A DNA stretch of 64,000 nt from Strigamia acuminata. Its lineage: Eukaryota > Arthropoda > Chilopoda > Geophilomorpha > Linotaeniidae. Within the stretch, counting starts at the first letter, position 1. Every line of letters begins with the position of its first letter. The stretch covers positions 6,758,001 through 6,822,000 of the forward strand of contig OX442323.1 in assembly GCA_949358305.1 (NCBI GenBank). Direction: 5' to 3'. The position numbers and the translations under genes were made by a program. Under the pieces are notes generated by a model. That model was not told the origin of the DNA. It ran no database searches and saw nothing but the letters and a program-made list of their open reading frames with translations. Below are positions 38,036 through 50,534 of this stretch, in pieces.

Positions 38036-41000
38036 TTACGCGCGGGCGGGTTCGTTATACGGAGCGAGCGCGGCTTTAATTGGAGTTAAACTCGCGTTTT
38101 GAATATTTGATGCGATTACCAAAGTGGCCCGAGCGAAGAAGAAGAAGAAGAGAGGGAAAAAAATCGATCAAGTAAAGTGACGTTGCAGCTGGTCAACAGA
38201 TGGAGCGCGATTTTCATCCCCTGCATGCATTTTGCATACGGCATTGGGTCTCCAGCTCTGCGGGACCGACCACAAAGTTGGCTCGGCTAGCCATAAAGCC
38301 GCACGCGCTTTCCTTACGCGTGGACGACAGCCGACGGGCAAAGTATCCATCCACCCCCGCATTTTTTCCTTCTTGTCCCCCCCGGCCGCCCCCCCGCACC
38401 CGCTTGCCACCGTTCCTTCCTTTCATCTCCACGCTTGAAAGGAAGGGAAAAAAATAGAGCGAGAGAAAAGGGAGATGAAATTGTGCGCGCGAGAGAAAGA
38501 GGGAGACACATTTTATTAAAATCAGGGGCTTTGGTGCGTCGACACACGGCAAGGGGTGGGGCGGGGGGTCGGGGCACGAGAGCGAAGGGATAGAGGGAGA
38601 TGGTGAGGGTAACCGTGAGTCGGAGGCGCCAATATCGACACCATCTGGCGAGTGGCGCGGGAAGCTGGTCGTCTTTCTCTCTTCCTTCTCTCGATATTGC
38701 GACACTCCAATTGAATGAGAGGAGTCCTAGTTGTTGTGCAACTCTGTGGAAAATTAAATTCTCTTGTTTTTGCTTGACTAAGAATTGATCACCCATTTGA
38801 CTGTTGGCTCGGCGCGAGCGGCGCACGCAGTTGCGTGGAGGTTTGGCCGTCGGTCGGCCATCGAGGTGGTGGATGCGGCTGGCGAGGGGCCGCGGCGGGG
38901 TCGGGGCGGGGCGGGGTCGGGTCGTGTCGGGATGAGGAAGGAAGGTCGGGGTGATGGGTTGTTTTGAGACAAAAGGTGGCGCCTGTGGCCCCGCACAAAG
39001 AAAATCAATTACGGGACCAAGCATCGTTGGTTGGTTGTGCTGCTTGGGTCGGCGGAGCAGAGCAGTGACGCTGCTCGCGCGCACAAAGCGATTTTCCAAC
39101 TCATAAATTCCAAAATGGCCGAACCGAACGACGATGGCATCGGAGGAGTTGGAAGATTTGTCGACGAGGGGCTCGCCATTAATGATCATTTTTATTCACC
39201 CGTTTGGTGCGTGGAAAACAGTGGAGCGACCGACGGGGCTGCGTGAGGCGAGCGAGGGGGAATGATGGGCTGCGCAAGGATCGATAAGCTCTCGTAGCTC
39301 TCTTTGTCGCTTTGTGTTGGTTGCGTTGCGTATTTTTCAAGGTTGTTCGACTGGCCGAATATTTTCCCGCATTATTTCCAATAATACGCGTGGGGTGTCG
39401 GTCGGAGCGGGTGGTGTGTGGAGTGCGGACTGCCACTCTGCATACTCTGCACCCCCGCCGCTGCGTGCAGAGGCGAGGAATGCATTTTCATTGATGAAAT
39501 TTTTGTGGCTTTCTCTTTTTACGCTCATCGGGGGTGACGAGGAGAGGAGAAGAGAGGTCCGACGTGTGACAAACTTTAATTCAGTAATTAATTTAAATTT
39601 AAATTTTTCTTTTTCGGTTGGGATTTGCATTCTTCTTTGGTCTCCTTTCTTTCTCTACGCTGGCAGATGGACAGGACGCATGCGCACCCGTGGACTCTTT
39701 CACTCTGACAATCTCGTTTTTGTGTCCTCGAAGATTGGGGAGCGCTGATGACGCAATTCTGGCGGTTTCCCCCTCCCCGCGTGAATTATGAAAATCTAAT
39801 CCGAAGAGCAGTCTGAAAAGAGCCAGTGTTGAGTGGGCGGTCCCCGGGGCCGGGTCGTGATTGACAGCGAGCGGAGGGGCGAGGGGCGGGCGGTGCGAGC
39901 TTTTGTATGGCTCGGGGTGGGTGTATGCTGGCCACGTGCGGGAGTGCGGTGCGCCAGCGCGGGCTGTCTCGTTACGGCTTGGTAGGCCGCTTGTTTTTGG
40001 CGCGCGCGACGCTCCTACCGCGTCCCTCTTTCTCTTTTGATCCGAACGCGGGGGAAGGTGGTCACGTGCAAGTGAATAGCAGCCTCCCCCATCCGCGCAG
40101 TTTGCCCGTGAGTGAATGGAAAGGGGAAATTTACAAGTCTAATGACATTTTTGAGGGATTTGCCACTCGGGGGCGTCCTTCTTTCTCTCTCTCTCTTTCT
40201 CTCTCTCTCTCTCGCGCGAGCCCGAGATTTGGAAAATTGTAGAAAGTGACGGAGATGAAGGCAAACATTTCTCATGCGTTTCGTGGAATTGATCAATCGG
40301 AGTATCTTAGGGATAAAGGGAGAGACGAAGGGGATCGCGCATCAAGGGGTGACGTGGGCGACCCTCGTGTTGTTTTACGGCGTCACTCGTCCGTGATCGA
40401 TGGTTTATTGCTACTGATCGGCAGCCAAGTCGCTTCCCAACTGTTTTTCTTCCTTTTTCCCTCCCTTTGAAGCTCGAGCGGGCATTCATAATGCTCCGAA
40501 CCCGCACCCCCGCACCCCCCGCCACTCCCTTCCCCCTTGGCAGCTGATTTGCAAGGGTAATGGCCGTTGCGCCACTTCCCCGAGAGGTGACGCAGGAGCG
40601 ATGAAAAATGCGCGCGTGCGACATTAAAGTCGGACGCCGTGATTTGATTAATACTCGCATCCACCCACCCACCCACCCTCGCACCTGCAGCGCGTCACCC
40701 CTTTGCCCTTTGTTGCGCGGCCCCGACAAATTTCGGCCCATAAACCGGGGGAAAGAAGCGTCGTAAGTTTGCCACTTTTGTGCTCAAAAGTCGGGGACGA
40801 ATTGCATTTGCGTCGCCCATTTCACCGTTTCCACACGTGCAGAAAGGAGTGATGAATTCGCTCGGGGGTCCTCGACGGCTCCGTGTTTTGTGGCTCGTTG
40901 GCGACTGTTTGTGTTGACTTTGCAACTTGTCACATGCGCTCCTCCTTTGCTCACGGTCCCCTCTTACATCTGTAGGTCCCTTTGAATTTCCTCTCTCTCC

Positions 41001-42004
41001 CCACTCGCGTACAATAACATTGTAAAACGCAAGAAAGTTGTCCGCAAGGCACCTCGAGGGCCCCTGGACCCTTTTCAAAGCACCCCATCCATTGAGCGAA
41101 AGTTGCCCGGCTTCTTGCTCGAGGTATTTGGCCCATTAATTGTCGCCACGGTCCATGTCCACCTCGATGTCCGCCCTTTGAGTCCCCTTTTTGCTCCAGC
41201 TCCCCTCTCGGTGTTGTCGGCGGTTACCCAGCAATCCCAAGCGTGGTTCGGGGCTCGCCAGACCTCAGAAGTTGCTTGTGGCTCCACCTATTTCTCATCC
41301 TTGGGTCCACGACGCCCGATTAACCCTGGACAAGCGCTTTTGGAAACAAGATAAAGCCGTGTCTGCGTCGTGCTGACGGCTTTATTGGCCGAGTGGAGGG
41401 CATTGTGTCCATGTCCAGCCCCCGTGCGACCCTAGCGTGGGTTTTTAGGTTTTTTCGTTTTTTCTTGACGTTTTCGACGTGTTTTGGAGTAGGGAAGGAA
41501 AAAATATTGTGACAGATTGATAGGTTTTGGTCATTGGTGGGCTGTTGCGTTCCCCTCTTGTTGTTGGACTTGCGGGATGCTGGACGAGAAGGGTACTTAA
41601 ATGGAATTGGAGTTGGGGGGAAATAAACGGGAGAATGGGGTTTTTGTGTGACGTCGTTTCCGGTTTTGGGCTGTTGCCTCCTCCGTTCTACGAATGTCTG
41701 CTCGGAGAAATCAATTTCGCGCGCACCATTAAACCGGTGACATACCGAATCTTAGTCCATTGGGCTCTGAAAAGAGAGGAGTCTTGAAGCGAGTTGAGAG
41801 GAATGGAGAGAGAGAGAGAGATCAACGAGACGACAACTGACATCCATCGCTCATAAAGCGGCCTCTTCGTTGCGAATTCTGAGCAACGGACGGATGGATG
41901 ACCAACATCAATAAAAGAGGGAAAAAATGTCCGACTTGTGCTGCTTATCGGTCAAATGGGGGAATGGAGTGATGAGCAGCTGTTGCACGGGAGGAAATGT
42001 GTGA

Positions 42005-42250
42005 TTTTTGGGTTGTTTTGGGTTGTTTTGGGTTTTTTTAGGGGTTTTTCTGGTATTTTTTGGTTTTTTTGGGGGTTTTCTGGTATTTTTTGGGTTTTTC
42101 TGGTATTTTTTGGGTTTTTCTGGTATTTTTTGGGTTTTTCTGGTATTTTTTTGGGTTTTTTTTGGGTTTTTCTGGTATTTTTTGGGTTTTTTGGGTTTTT
42201 TTTGGGGGTTTTTTGGTTTTTTTTGGGTTTTTTTGGTTTTTTTGGAGGGT
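42005..42250. repeat. GT-rich minisatellite, about 21 bp
   Basis: Units of TGGGTTTTTCTGGTATTTTT, clearest at 42085-42180, flanked by looser GGGTTTTTT runs. One strand is only G and T for most of its length. The phenylalanine/glycine-rich frames across it are artefacts. Confidence 0.9.
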
Positions 42251-44870
42251 TGGGTTTAATTAAGCGGAGGCGTGGAGTTGGGGGTTTGTTTTGTCGCGTG
42301 GACGTCGTTCGGGGAGTTGTAGCAATGAAATTACTAGGCCCTCTGGTGTGAGACACTCCTCGTGTCCGCTTGTCACGTGATAGCCACCGCACTCGAAAAC
42401 TTGGGCCTCTGAATAAAACACGAGTCTCCAGGCACAGATCGAGTGCCACTCCCACGCCACTGAATCCACACCTCGCCACACCCCGCACCTTTCACCTGTC
42501 GCGCACCAGTAACTCCCATTTGATTGCCCCTTCTTTCAAGCTGGAAAAAACTAAAAAGGAAGAAAAAAAAATTGTAAAAAGTTTTATTTTTGGGTGCAAA
42601 AAAAGGATTACGGCCTTACGGGTTCATATTTCTTTATTTTCGTGCTGAAAATAAACATTTTTTATCTTTTCTTCGTTTTTATTTGTGTTCGTGGGTGTCG
42701 CGAATAAAAAACCTCAAAGGCCAGCACTTTTTGAATGTGGGAGGCATTAAATCAGAAGAAGCCATTTTGGAAACAAACACATCCATCAAAAATGTATTTT
42801 TACACTTTAATGTTTTTATTTGTTTTTATTTTTTATTCGAGTAAACTTTGATCAAGTTAAGTTTGATCCGAATTAGAAGATTATCGACACTCAATTGAGT
42901 CTTGTGCTCGCGTTTCATGCGAAGGATGCTGAGATTGAAGAGGGCTTTAAGTGTATGGGCGTGGTATTTAAATTGGAAGAGACGCTGAGAATTTGTTGAG
43001 AGACGCACAGGGTCCTCGACTTTTTTCTCTTCCCCTTTCACCTTTTTTTTTCTTTTTTCTTTACTGCTTCTTCTTTTCCTCAATCCATGCAAATTGAAGA
43101 GGGGTGAAAGTGGAATCGAGTGTGTGGGCTCAATCTCCTCCTTCCTCCGCTCGGCTTGGCTCGTTCGTGGAACCCCGTCGAGAGAGAGAGGTCTGGTTGC
43201 GCCCTCGTGCGTCAACACTTGGCCGACCACTGTTCCGCCCGTCGGGGTCTGTTCCCGTCCACTCCCACGTCCATCAATGTCTCCATTCACTTTTTACGCT
43301 TCGTCGACTCAATAAAAAAAAATATTATAAAAAAAATTTAAAATTAAAAAAGATTTTACAAAATTTATCAAAGTTCGAGATTTGTATTTTTTTTTTTTTG
43401 GTGATTGTGGAATTACGTGTGGGGGGTGCGCGATTTGAAGGGGGGGTGTGGCGGGGTGTGGGGGTAAGAGATTTGAGATCGGAGGAATGGTTGGTGCAAT
43501 AGTCCTAAATTTTGTCAGGGAAATTACGCGCGGAATTTTAATGAGATTTGTCCCGTGATGCAGAAGAAAAGAACCACGGTATAAAGAGCGCGGCAAAAGG
43601 GATTTTTATTGCAGGTAAATCTTGGGGTTCGCCCGCCGATTGGCTGTGGCAGGCCAATCTCAGATACCGCGTAGACCGAGGTCGGCTTAGCAGAAATTAT
43701 TGGTCTTTCCCGTCCCCCTTTCTTCTATTTTTTCTCTTTTTCCGAGTTTTATTTGATGGAATCACTTTACTTTTGTGTTACCTGTGAAAGGTAACGAAAA
43801 AATTGGGTTTTTTTAAAAAAAAAAAAAAAAAAAAAATTTGGGGGGGGGGGGGGGGCGGGTGGGGGGGCATGTAGTGAGAGGATTTGTTGTGCATTTTGGA
43901 GCAAGTTTTGCTTTATTGGGAAGTAAAGAGGATTTTATATGGAGAAGAGGGTGTGGAGGAGTTTTGAGATATTTTTATTGGTGCCTCGTCTCATTAAGAT
44001 GATGTTGTTGCATCTTCATCTGGATGAAGGCGCGTTTCATCTTTCATGGTTGTCATGGTAACCACATCTCCACCCTAATTAAAGCCGCGTGTTAATTTAG
44101 ATGTAGTATGCACCCATCTTTCTGACACCTTAAAACCTCACCTCACTCTTGTTTTTTATTTTTTATTTTTGAATGAAGAGGAAAATATTTTGGTAAATAA
44201 ATTAAAAATTAAAATAAAATTGATGGCGACCATTTTTAATCAGTTTTGGCCTCGGTTTGGGGTCTGGGATTAATATAAATTGATGGCGGCCATTTTTAAT
44301 CACTTTTTAAGGAAAATAATTTTTATTTTAAAAAATTTAATTTTTATTTTTTAAATTTTATTTTGGATTTGTTGGACCGATAATTCGAAGTGGAAATGGA
44401 ATGGAAACGAGATGGCAAATTGCATTTGTCCAATTACGGTGTGTGAGGGACCTTTAATTATTTTTAATTGCAATTGTGTCTACTTTTCGCTGCTCTGCAA
44501 ACGTGTAATATCGGTGGAGGGAATTGTGGGTATTATTAGGCTGGGAAAGACAGTTTTCAAACGGAAGGTTCGAACGGAACGCAATATGAGATTGGGAGCG
44601 CAAGCGCACTTGTCGCTCACCGACTGTACTCGTTCGCTCTTACACTCACCCCCGTCTACAAACATGCCCTATAACTCGTCGCATTCCACTCTCGACTCTC
44701 TAAAACGCCTGCAATTTGGCTTTGAGATTAGGATTTTCACCTGCTGAATGGATGGAAAGAGTCTCGAATCGCTCTAGCTAAAAATAAAAAAAAAGTTACT
44801 CAAATGACGAATTCTTTTGCTCGGTGTTTTATTTTTGCACTTGCGACTTGAGATGTTCTCGTATGGTTGG
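42251..44870. other. unique and low-complexity DNA, no gene seen
   Basis: Unique DNA with an A run at 43815-43836 followed within four bases by a G run (43840-43855) and more G-rich sequence. At 44218-44305 a 28-base segment (TTGATGGCGACCATTTTTAA) occurs twice 60 bases apart. No exon was recognised. Confidence 0.5.
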
Positions 44871-44874
44871 TAAT

Positions 44875-45740
44875 TTGGTGATTAAGTGATTGGTTTTTTG
44901 TTTTTTCGCACGAAATTTGGTAGTTTGGTGTGGTAGTTAGTTATTGGACTTGAATTTTGTCACTAAATAGTGAATTTTTGGTTATTATACTTGAAATTTG
45001 GTCACTAAATTGTGAAATTTGGTTATTATACCTGAAATTTGGTCACTAAATTGTGAATATTTTGTTATTATACATGAAATTCACTCATTTGACTTGAAAT
45101 TTCGTCACTAAATTGTGAAATTTGGTTATTACACCTGAAATTTGGTCACTAAATTGTAAATTTTGGTTATTACACTTGAAATTTGGTCCCTAATTTGTGA
45201 ATTTTTTGTTATTATACATGAAATTCACTCATTTGACTTGAAATTTGGTCACTAAATTGTGAATTGTTAGTTATTACACCTGAAATTTGTTGATTTGACT
45301 TGAAATTTGGTCATTAAAATGTGAATTTTTGGTTATTACATCTGAAATTCACTCATTTGACTTGAAAGTTCGTCACTAAATTGTGAAATTTGGTTATTAC
45401 ACCTGAAATTTGGTCACTAATTTGTGAATTATTAGTTATTACACTTGAAATTTGGTCACTAAATTGTGAATTTTGGTTATTACAGCTGAAATTTGGTCAC
45501 TAATTTGTGAATTTTTTGTTATTATACATGAAATTCACTTATTTGACTTGAAATTTGGTCACTAAATTGTGAATTGTTGGTTATTACATCTGAAATTTGT
45601 TGATTTGACTTGAAATTCGGTCATTAAATTGTGAATTTTTGGTTATTACACATGAAATTCACTCATTTGGCTTGAAATTTGGTCACTAAATAGTGAATTG
45701 TTGGTTATTACATCTGAAATTCACTCATTTGACTTTGAAT
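44875..45740. repeat. AT-rich minisatellite, about 42 bp with 31-bp variants
   Basis: About 20 units combining TTGAAATTTGGTCACTAAAT, TGTGAATTTTTGGTTATTAC and, in alternate units, ATGAAATTCACTCATTTGAC. It shows a higher-order pattern in which the GGTCACTAAA and CACTCATTTGAC types alternate. Confidence 0.92.
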
Positions 45741-46713
45741 TCGATAATTCTTTGTTTGGATTTTGAATTTGTTTCTTTGCTCTCGGTATTTTGGGGTTGG
45801 GATTAGGCAAATTTTGATTTCGAGGTTGTCCCTCTTTAATTTTGCCCTCGCTTTTAATTAAATACCACATGTGTTACACACAAAGTGTTGCCCACAGAAA
45901 TCTGTCACCCGAGTCATAAATATTCATGCCATTGCAAGTCTGCTGGCGGTCTGACATTAAATTATAGGCAATAATAACACTGGACAAAGCTTCACAGACT
46001 GAGTATGTGCGAACTTCTCTGCAGGTTGGGGGACGACTCGTGCGCATGACCGGAATTACAAGTGCAATTTTTCAAACTCCAACCCGAACACAATGGAGGA
46101 CACCAAACCAAAGCAAACTAAAGCAAACTACCCAACTTTTCCTCTCTAAATTAAAACAAAAACAAAATTATCGACTCGAGTTGCCAACACGCGCAACCAG
46201 ATGGCGTTTTTGTTTATATTTATTTGTCTTGTTATTGTTTACTAGAATTTAGTATTTAAAAAAAATTTTTTTGGTCGCAGCTGCATCGGTATTTAAAATT
46301 GTTGCGAATATAAAAGGCGCGTATAAAGCGATTGATTTGTTGTTGTTGTTGTTGCCACTCGGGAGGGAAAATGGCGGGCGATAAGAAATTGGTGAGGAAA
46401 CAATTGGGAGCGTTTTATAAATGGATAATGGTGGTCTATTGTGTTTTGCACGTCAATTCATCACCGTTATTTAAGCCGTGCTTTTGTTTATTTTCAACAA
46501 GGCGCAGATACGAATGAAGAGGGTCCGTTTAAAATTGAATGATATTAATTAAAAGGTGCGCGCAAATCAGTACTCGCTTCTTCTCGTGGGTCCCACACCC
46601 CCGTGACAATTTTTTCCTCCTTCTTTTACATCATCATCATCTTCTTTTGCCATCCTCAGATTTTCGTGTAATGAACAAAGCGGCTTAATAATGAGATTAT
46701 GTGCTGAGGAAGC

Positions 46714-46749
<36 letters not shown>

Positions 46750-47595
46750 GGGCACATTAAGCATGGCTGAGTTTGTTTACGTCTCTTTGAAAATTCACAA
46801 ACGTGACTCCCAATGAAAGTGTAATTAACAAATCGTGAGGGGGTTCGAATTTGCTAATTATAATTTTTTTTTGGTTTTTTTTTTTAAATTAAAAAAAAAT
46901 TTAGAAATTTTTATTTTAATATATTTTTTTTTTGGAACTACTTTATATAAATTAGAGATGTTGTAAATAATTTATTCATTCCCATGAGAAGGTGCAATGG
47001 AAACGAGGCTGTTACTTGGAAAAAAAGTCTTTTTTTTTTTTTTAATTTTTTTATATTTTTTTTTTTTAAGTTTAAAGTGTTTGGACCGATGGAAAAAGTT
47101 TTTTTTTTTTTATATTTTATTTTAAGTTGTTTATTTATGATGGAGTCGGGGGAATTTGAAATTGGGAGACATGGGGGGCAGTGTGTTTGTTGTGTGTTAA
47201 TTGTGTCAGATTTTGAATAGTGTTTGCATGCAAATCTTTGAGGATTAGTTGGGAATTTGTGTCTGTGTTGGAAAGTTGCTCTCTTCATTGATCGACGCCA
47301 TAATGGAATCTTCGTGTCGACACGTGAAATGTGGAAAGTGGAGTGGGGAAATGAGGCGTACATTCAGACAGGTGTGTCTGTTGAGACGAATTTGACACTC
47401 GGAAATTAAATGAAATACTCGTTACGGTCCGTTGATGCTCGCCTGTGTTAAGAGGTTCAAACTGCTGTTTGAAGCGACGAGATTTGTGTTTAAAGTGGAG
47501 GAGTGGAAAACCGGTAACAAATTGATTTAAGAAGGGAAAATGTGGATTTTTGGGATGGTTTTTAAGGGGATGAAATTTTGGTAGAAGTACTTTTC
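45741..47595. other. spacer between minisatellites
   Basis: Unique DNA apart from the promoter-like segment at 46309-46517, a T run at 46718-46747 and AT-rich low complexity at 46860-47130. There is a CTCF-like site at 46194-46207. No coding exon was recognised. Confidence 0.5.
46309..46517 (+). promoter_or_regulatory. TATA-containing promoter-like segment with ATGGCGGG start
   Basis: TATAAAAG at 46309-46316 is followed about 55 bases later by GAAAATGGCGGGCG. The ATG at 46371 opens a 48-codon frame (MAGDKKLVRKQLG onward), and a donor-like GTGAGG lies at 46392 after MAGDKKL. The spacing suits a TATA promoter with a short leader. The peptide is not recognised, and the frame may simply be interrupted by splicing. 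Confidence 0.3.
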
Positions 47596-47599
47596 GAAT

Positions 47600-48250
47600 T
47601 TGTTAAAAGTTGGGAGTAAATATCGATTTTTGTGAATTTAAAGGCAAAAAATCGAGTTGTTTTGAATTTGTGACTAATTGAAAGCAAAAAGTCGATTTTT
47701 TGGCAAATTTAAAGCAAAAAATCGACTTTTTGCCAAATTTAAAGCAGAAAAATAAAAATATTTTGAATTTTGAGCAGAAGAATCGAAATATTTTGAATTC
47801 TCAGCAGAAAAATCGAATTATTTTGATTTTCATGCAGAAAAATTGAAATATTTCGAATTTTAAGCAGGAAAATAAAAATATTTTGAATTTTAAGCCGAAG
47901 AATCGAAATATTTTGAATTTTGAGCAGAAGAATCAAAATATTTTGAATTTTAAGCAGAAAAATCGGATTATTTTGAATTTTCAGCAGAAAAATCGAAATA
48001 TTTTGATTTTCAAGCATAAAAATCGAAAAATTTTGAATTTTAAGCGGGAGAATAAAAATATTTTGAATTTTAAGCAGAAAAATCAAAATAATCTGAATTT
48101 AAAGCCGAAGAATAGAAATATTTTGAATTTCAAGCAGAAGAATAGAAATATTTTGAATTTAAAGCATAAAAATCGAATTATTTCGAATTTAAAGCATAAA
48201 AATCGAATTATTTCGAATTTAAAGCATAAAAATCGAATTATTTCGAATTT
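47600..48250. repeat. AT-rich minisatellite, 30 bp
   Basis: About 20 units of TTTTGAATTTTAAGCAGAAA followed by AATCGAAATA. Because 30 is a multiple of three, long repetitive frames are open on both strands (for example 47883-48254 plus and 47739-48086 minus); these are not genes. The last three copies (48160-48245) are almost identical. Confidence 0.92.
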
Positions 48251-49130
48251 CTGAAGCAATATTAAACCGAGCTTCTGACAACTTAATCTAAATAAAATAA
48301 AATAAAATCAGCAACAAAATGCGATTTTTCCAGTTCGAAAAGCGCTCGATGCAAATGATCCAAATGATGCAAATTTGCAAAGTTGTCTAAACTTTAACGA
48401 TTTTTTCGCTTTCTTTCCTTCCAAGTTGAAAGATGAAAATTTTTTCCCCCCAAACTCTGTCGGGAGTCGGCTGGGAGAAAGGGGGATTAATTAAGTCGAC
48501 CGTCGTTGGACGCGGGCAACGTCCGTCTGTCGAGTCGAGTAGGAGGGACTCGCAATCTCGCTCGGGGGAATCAAAGGGGTTAATTAACGAGTGGTGGACT
48601 TCGATAACCTGGCCGGACGGGCGGAGATTTGCGCCTTCGGTCGATGGATCGAGTGTGCGTTCCTGGCTGCAGGCTGTGGCGATGTAAGAAACACCTCGGC
48701 AACACGGATCTCTGTTCGCCCCGTTTCAGTTTAATTAATTACGCATTAATTAAAAGCCAGCTGCTGCTGATAACGAAGAGACAGACGCACACGCAACGCG
48801 CACGCACACTGCACCAGTCTAGGGTTAGGTCTGCTGCTGGCTGCGTTTGGTTGGGGCGCATGCGTCACACTTTGCAGGGCGCCCTACTGCATCTCCCATC
48901 TCCTAACGTTGTCAGTCGCCATTTTACAACGAGCAGATGGTGGCGATTGAAATATTCTTCTCTTTTTGATGAGTTCGATTCGCTGCTGGAGTGGAGAGTA
49001 AAAGCTCATGGATTACACTTTTAGTTTTTAATTTTTGTGGAGTTTTTTTGAAGTTTTGTTTTAGGTTTTTTTTTTTGTTTAGTTTTTTTTTGATTTTGGG
49101 GTGTTTTTTGAGGAATTGGGAGCTTCTGCT
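48251..49130. other. unique DNA between minisatellites
   Basis: 48430-48700 is GC-richer and open on the plus strand for 84 codons, ending at GCGAT|GTAAGA, a donor-like sequence. The peptide (SVDGSSVRSWLQAVAM at its end) is not recognised. 48800-48960 holds a short CpG-rich segment. Confidence 0.35.
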
Positions 49131-49134
49131 TGAA

Positions 49135-49800
49135 TTGTGGTGGGAGTTTTACTTTTAATTTGGTTTTTTTTGGGAATTTTTTATTTTTATGTTTTTTGAG
49201 GAATTTGCCATTTTTATTCGTTTTTTCCGGAATTTGCCATTTTTATTTGGTTTTTCTGGAATTTTTTTTATTTTAATTCGTTTTTCGGGAATTTTCTGTC
49301 TATATTTGCTGGTTTTCTGAATTGTTTATTGAAATTTGCTCATTATCCGACAATTTTCACTTAAATTTGTTGATTTTCCGAAATTTTTCACTTAAATTTG
49401 CTAATTTTCCGACATTTTCCATCTAAATTTTTCTAATTTTTTGATATTTTCCAACAAAATTTGCTAATTTTCCGAATTTCTTATTGAAATTTGCTCATTA
49501 TCCGACAATTTTCACTTAAATTTATTGATTTTCCGAAATCTTTCAATTAAATTTGTTGATTTTCCGAAATTTTTCACTTAAATTTGCTAGTTTTCCGAAA
49601 TTTTCCATCTAAATTTTTCTAATTTTTTTGATATTTTCCAACAAAATTTGCTAATTTTTCGAATTTTTTATTGAAATTTGCTCATTATCCGATTTTTTTT
49701 AACCTGAATCTGTTGATTTTTCGACATTTTCCACTTAAATTTGCCAATTCCCCGATATTTTCCATCCAAAATTTTCTAATTTTCCGAAATTCCCCTTAAA
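49135..49800. repeat. AT-rich minisatellite, about 31 bp
   Basis: Diverged units of AATTTGCTAATTTTCCGAAA followed by TTTTCCACTTA. A larger period is visible, since blocks with GAAATTTGCTCATTATCCGA recur at about 49325, 49480 and 49670. It is non-coding. Confidence 0.9.
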
Positions 49801-50534
49801 AATTTCCATTTCCGACCTCTCAAATTATGCAAATCCGCCCTTATTTTCCCTCCCATCCAACCCACTCCTTCCGGAATCCGGTCATCTCAACTCCGTCCAC
49901 CATCAGCGATCTGAACGCGCTCAATAGTGCAAACCCCAGTCTCCTCACGCGTCTCTCCCACCTCTCTCCCCCCTATATTAATTCATAATTGACTTTCTTT
50001 AATTTTCTCGCCGGAACGACGACTTCTGGAGCCCCCTGTCATCGTAATGATGAATGACTTTCCCCCCTTCTCTTTAACGCACAGATATTTGATAAGGAGC
50101 ATTGGAAAATCAATGCAACTTCTTTTTTAGGTTTACCACAATTCATCGGGTGTAGTATAAGTAAAGAAGAAACGGATGAGGAAAGACGGGGGGAGGGAGG
50201 GAAGGAAAACCTCGCACCCAGAAATCAGTGGCGGCTGCTTATTCGTCCTTATTCAGCCCCCACACCCGCCTTCCCTTTTTTTCTGCTTTGATCAGCCTGA
50301 CAGAGCCAATTTGTTGAGCAGCACCAGAAGCCCGAAGTGCGCGGCAAAAATTAATCGAGTGTGCGCGAGATGTCTTCATGCGCCACGCTTCGCCACCAGG
50401 CGCCATTTTCACCCTCATTTTCCATTTGCAACTTTTTTGTCACGGTTTGTCTAACTAAAAAGTTCGGCTGCCCCTTGCGATACATGGAACAAAGCGAACG
50501 GGGCTTTCCTGCAGTGACGAAAATGCTGATGTGG

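Larger units (their letters stand above)
35700..41400. promoter_or_regulatory. GC- and CpG-rich tract in the SPT3 intron, promoter-like
   Basis: By eye, 35700-36120, 36700-37640, 37900-39500 and 39800-41400 are richer in G, C and CpG than the rest of the desert. They hold many overlapping open frames on both strands, as GC-rich DNA does. Candidate starts are a minus-strand ATG-to-donor block (37453-37318) and a plus-strand AAAATGGCC start at 39115. This is where a distal RUNX promoter or enhancers could lie, given the vertebrate layout. No protein is recognised. Confidence 0.35.

Noticed and set aside
38314-39189. 291-codon minus-strand open frame
   Set aside because: It lies in a CpG-rich tract where several frames on both strands are open together. 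The peptide is proline/arginine-rich with no domain, and a plus-strand frame overlaps it.
42008-42351. Phe/Gly-rich hydrophobic frames resembling membrane proteins
   Set aside because: They are translations of a GT-only minisatellite and have no non-repeat coding context.
47739-48254. Long repetitive frames on both strands
   Set aside because: The 30-bp unit is a multiple of three, so frames stay open mechanically; no sequence outside the repeat is coding.
48433-48687. 84-codon plus frame ending at a GTAAGA donor, as a third SPT3 exon
   Set aside because: It has no acceptor giving phase 2 and no histone-fold residues such as the expected YG.GD start.
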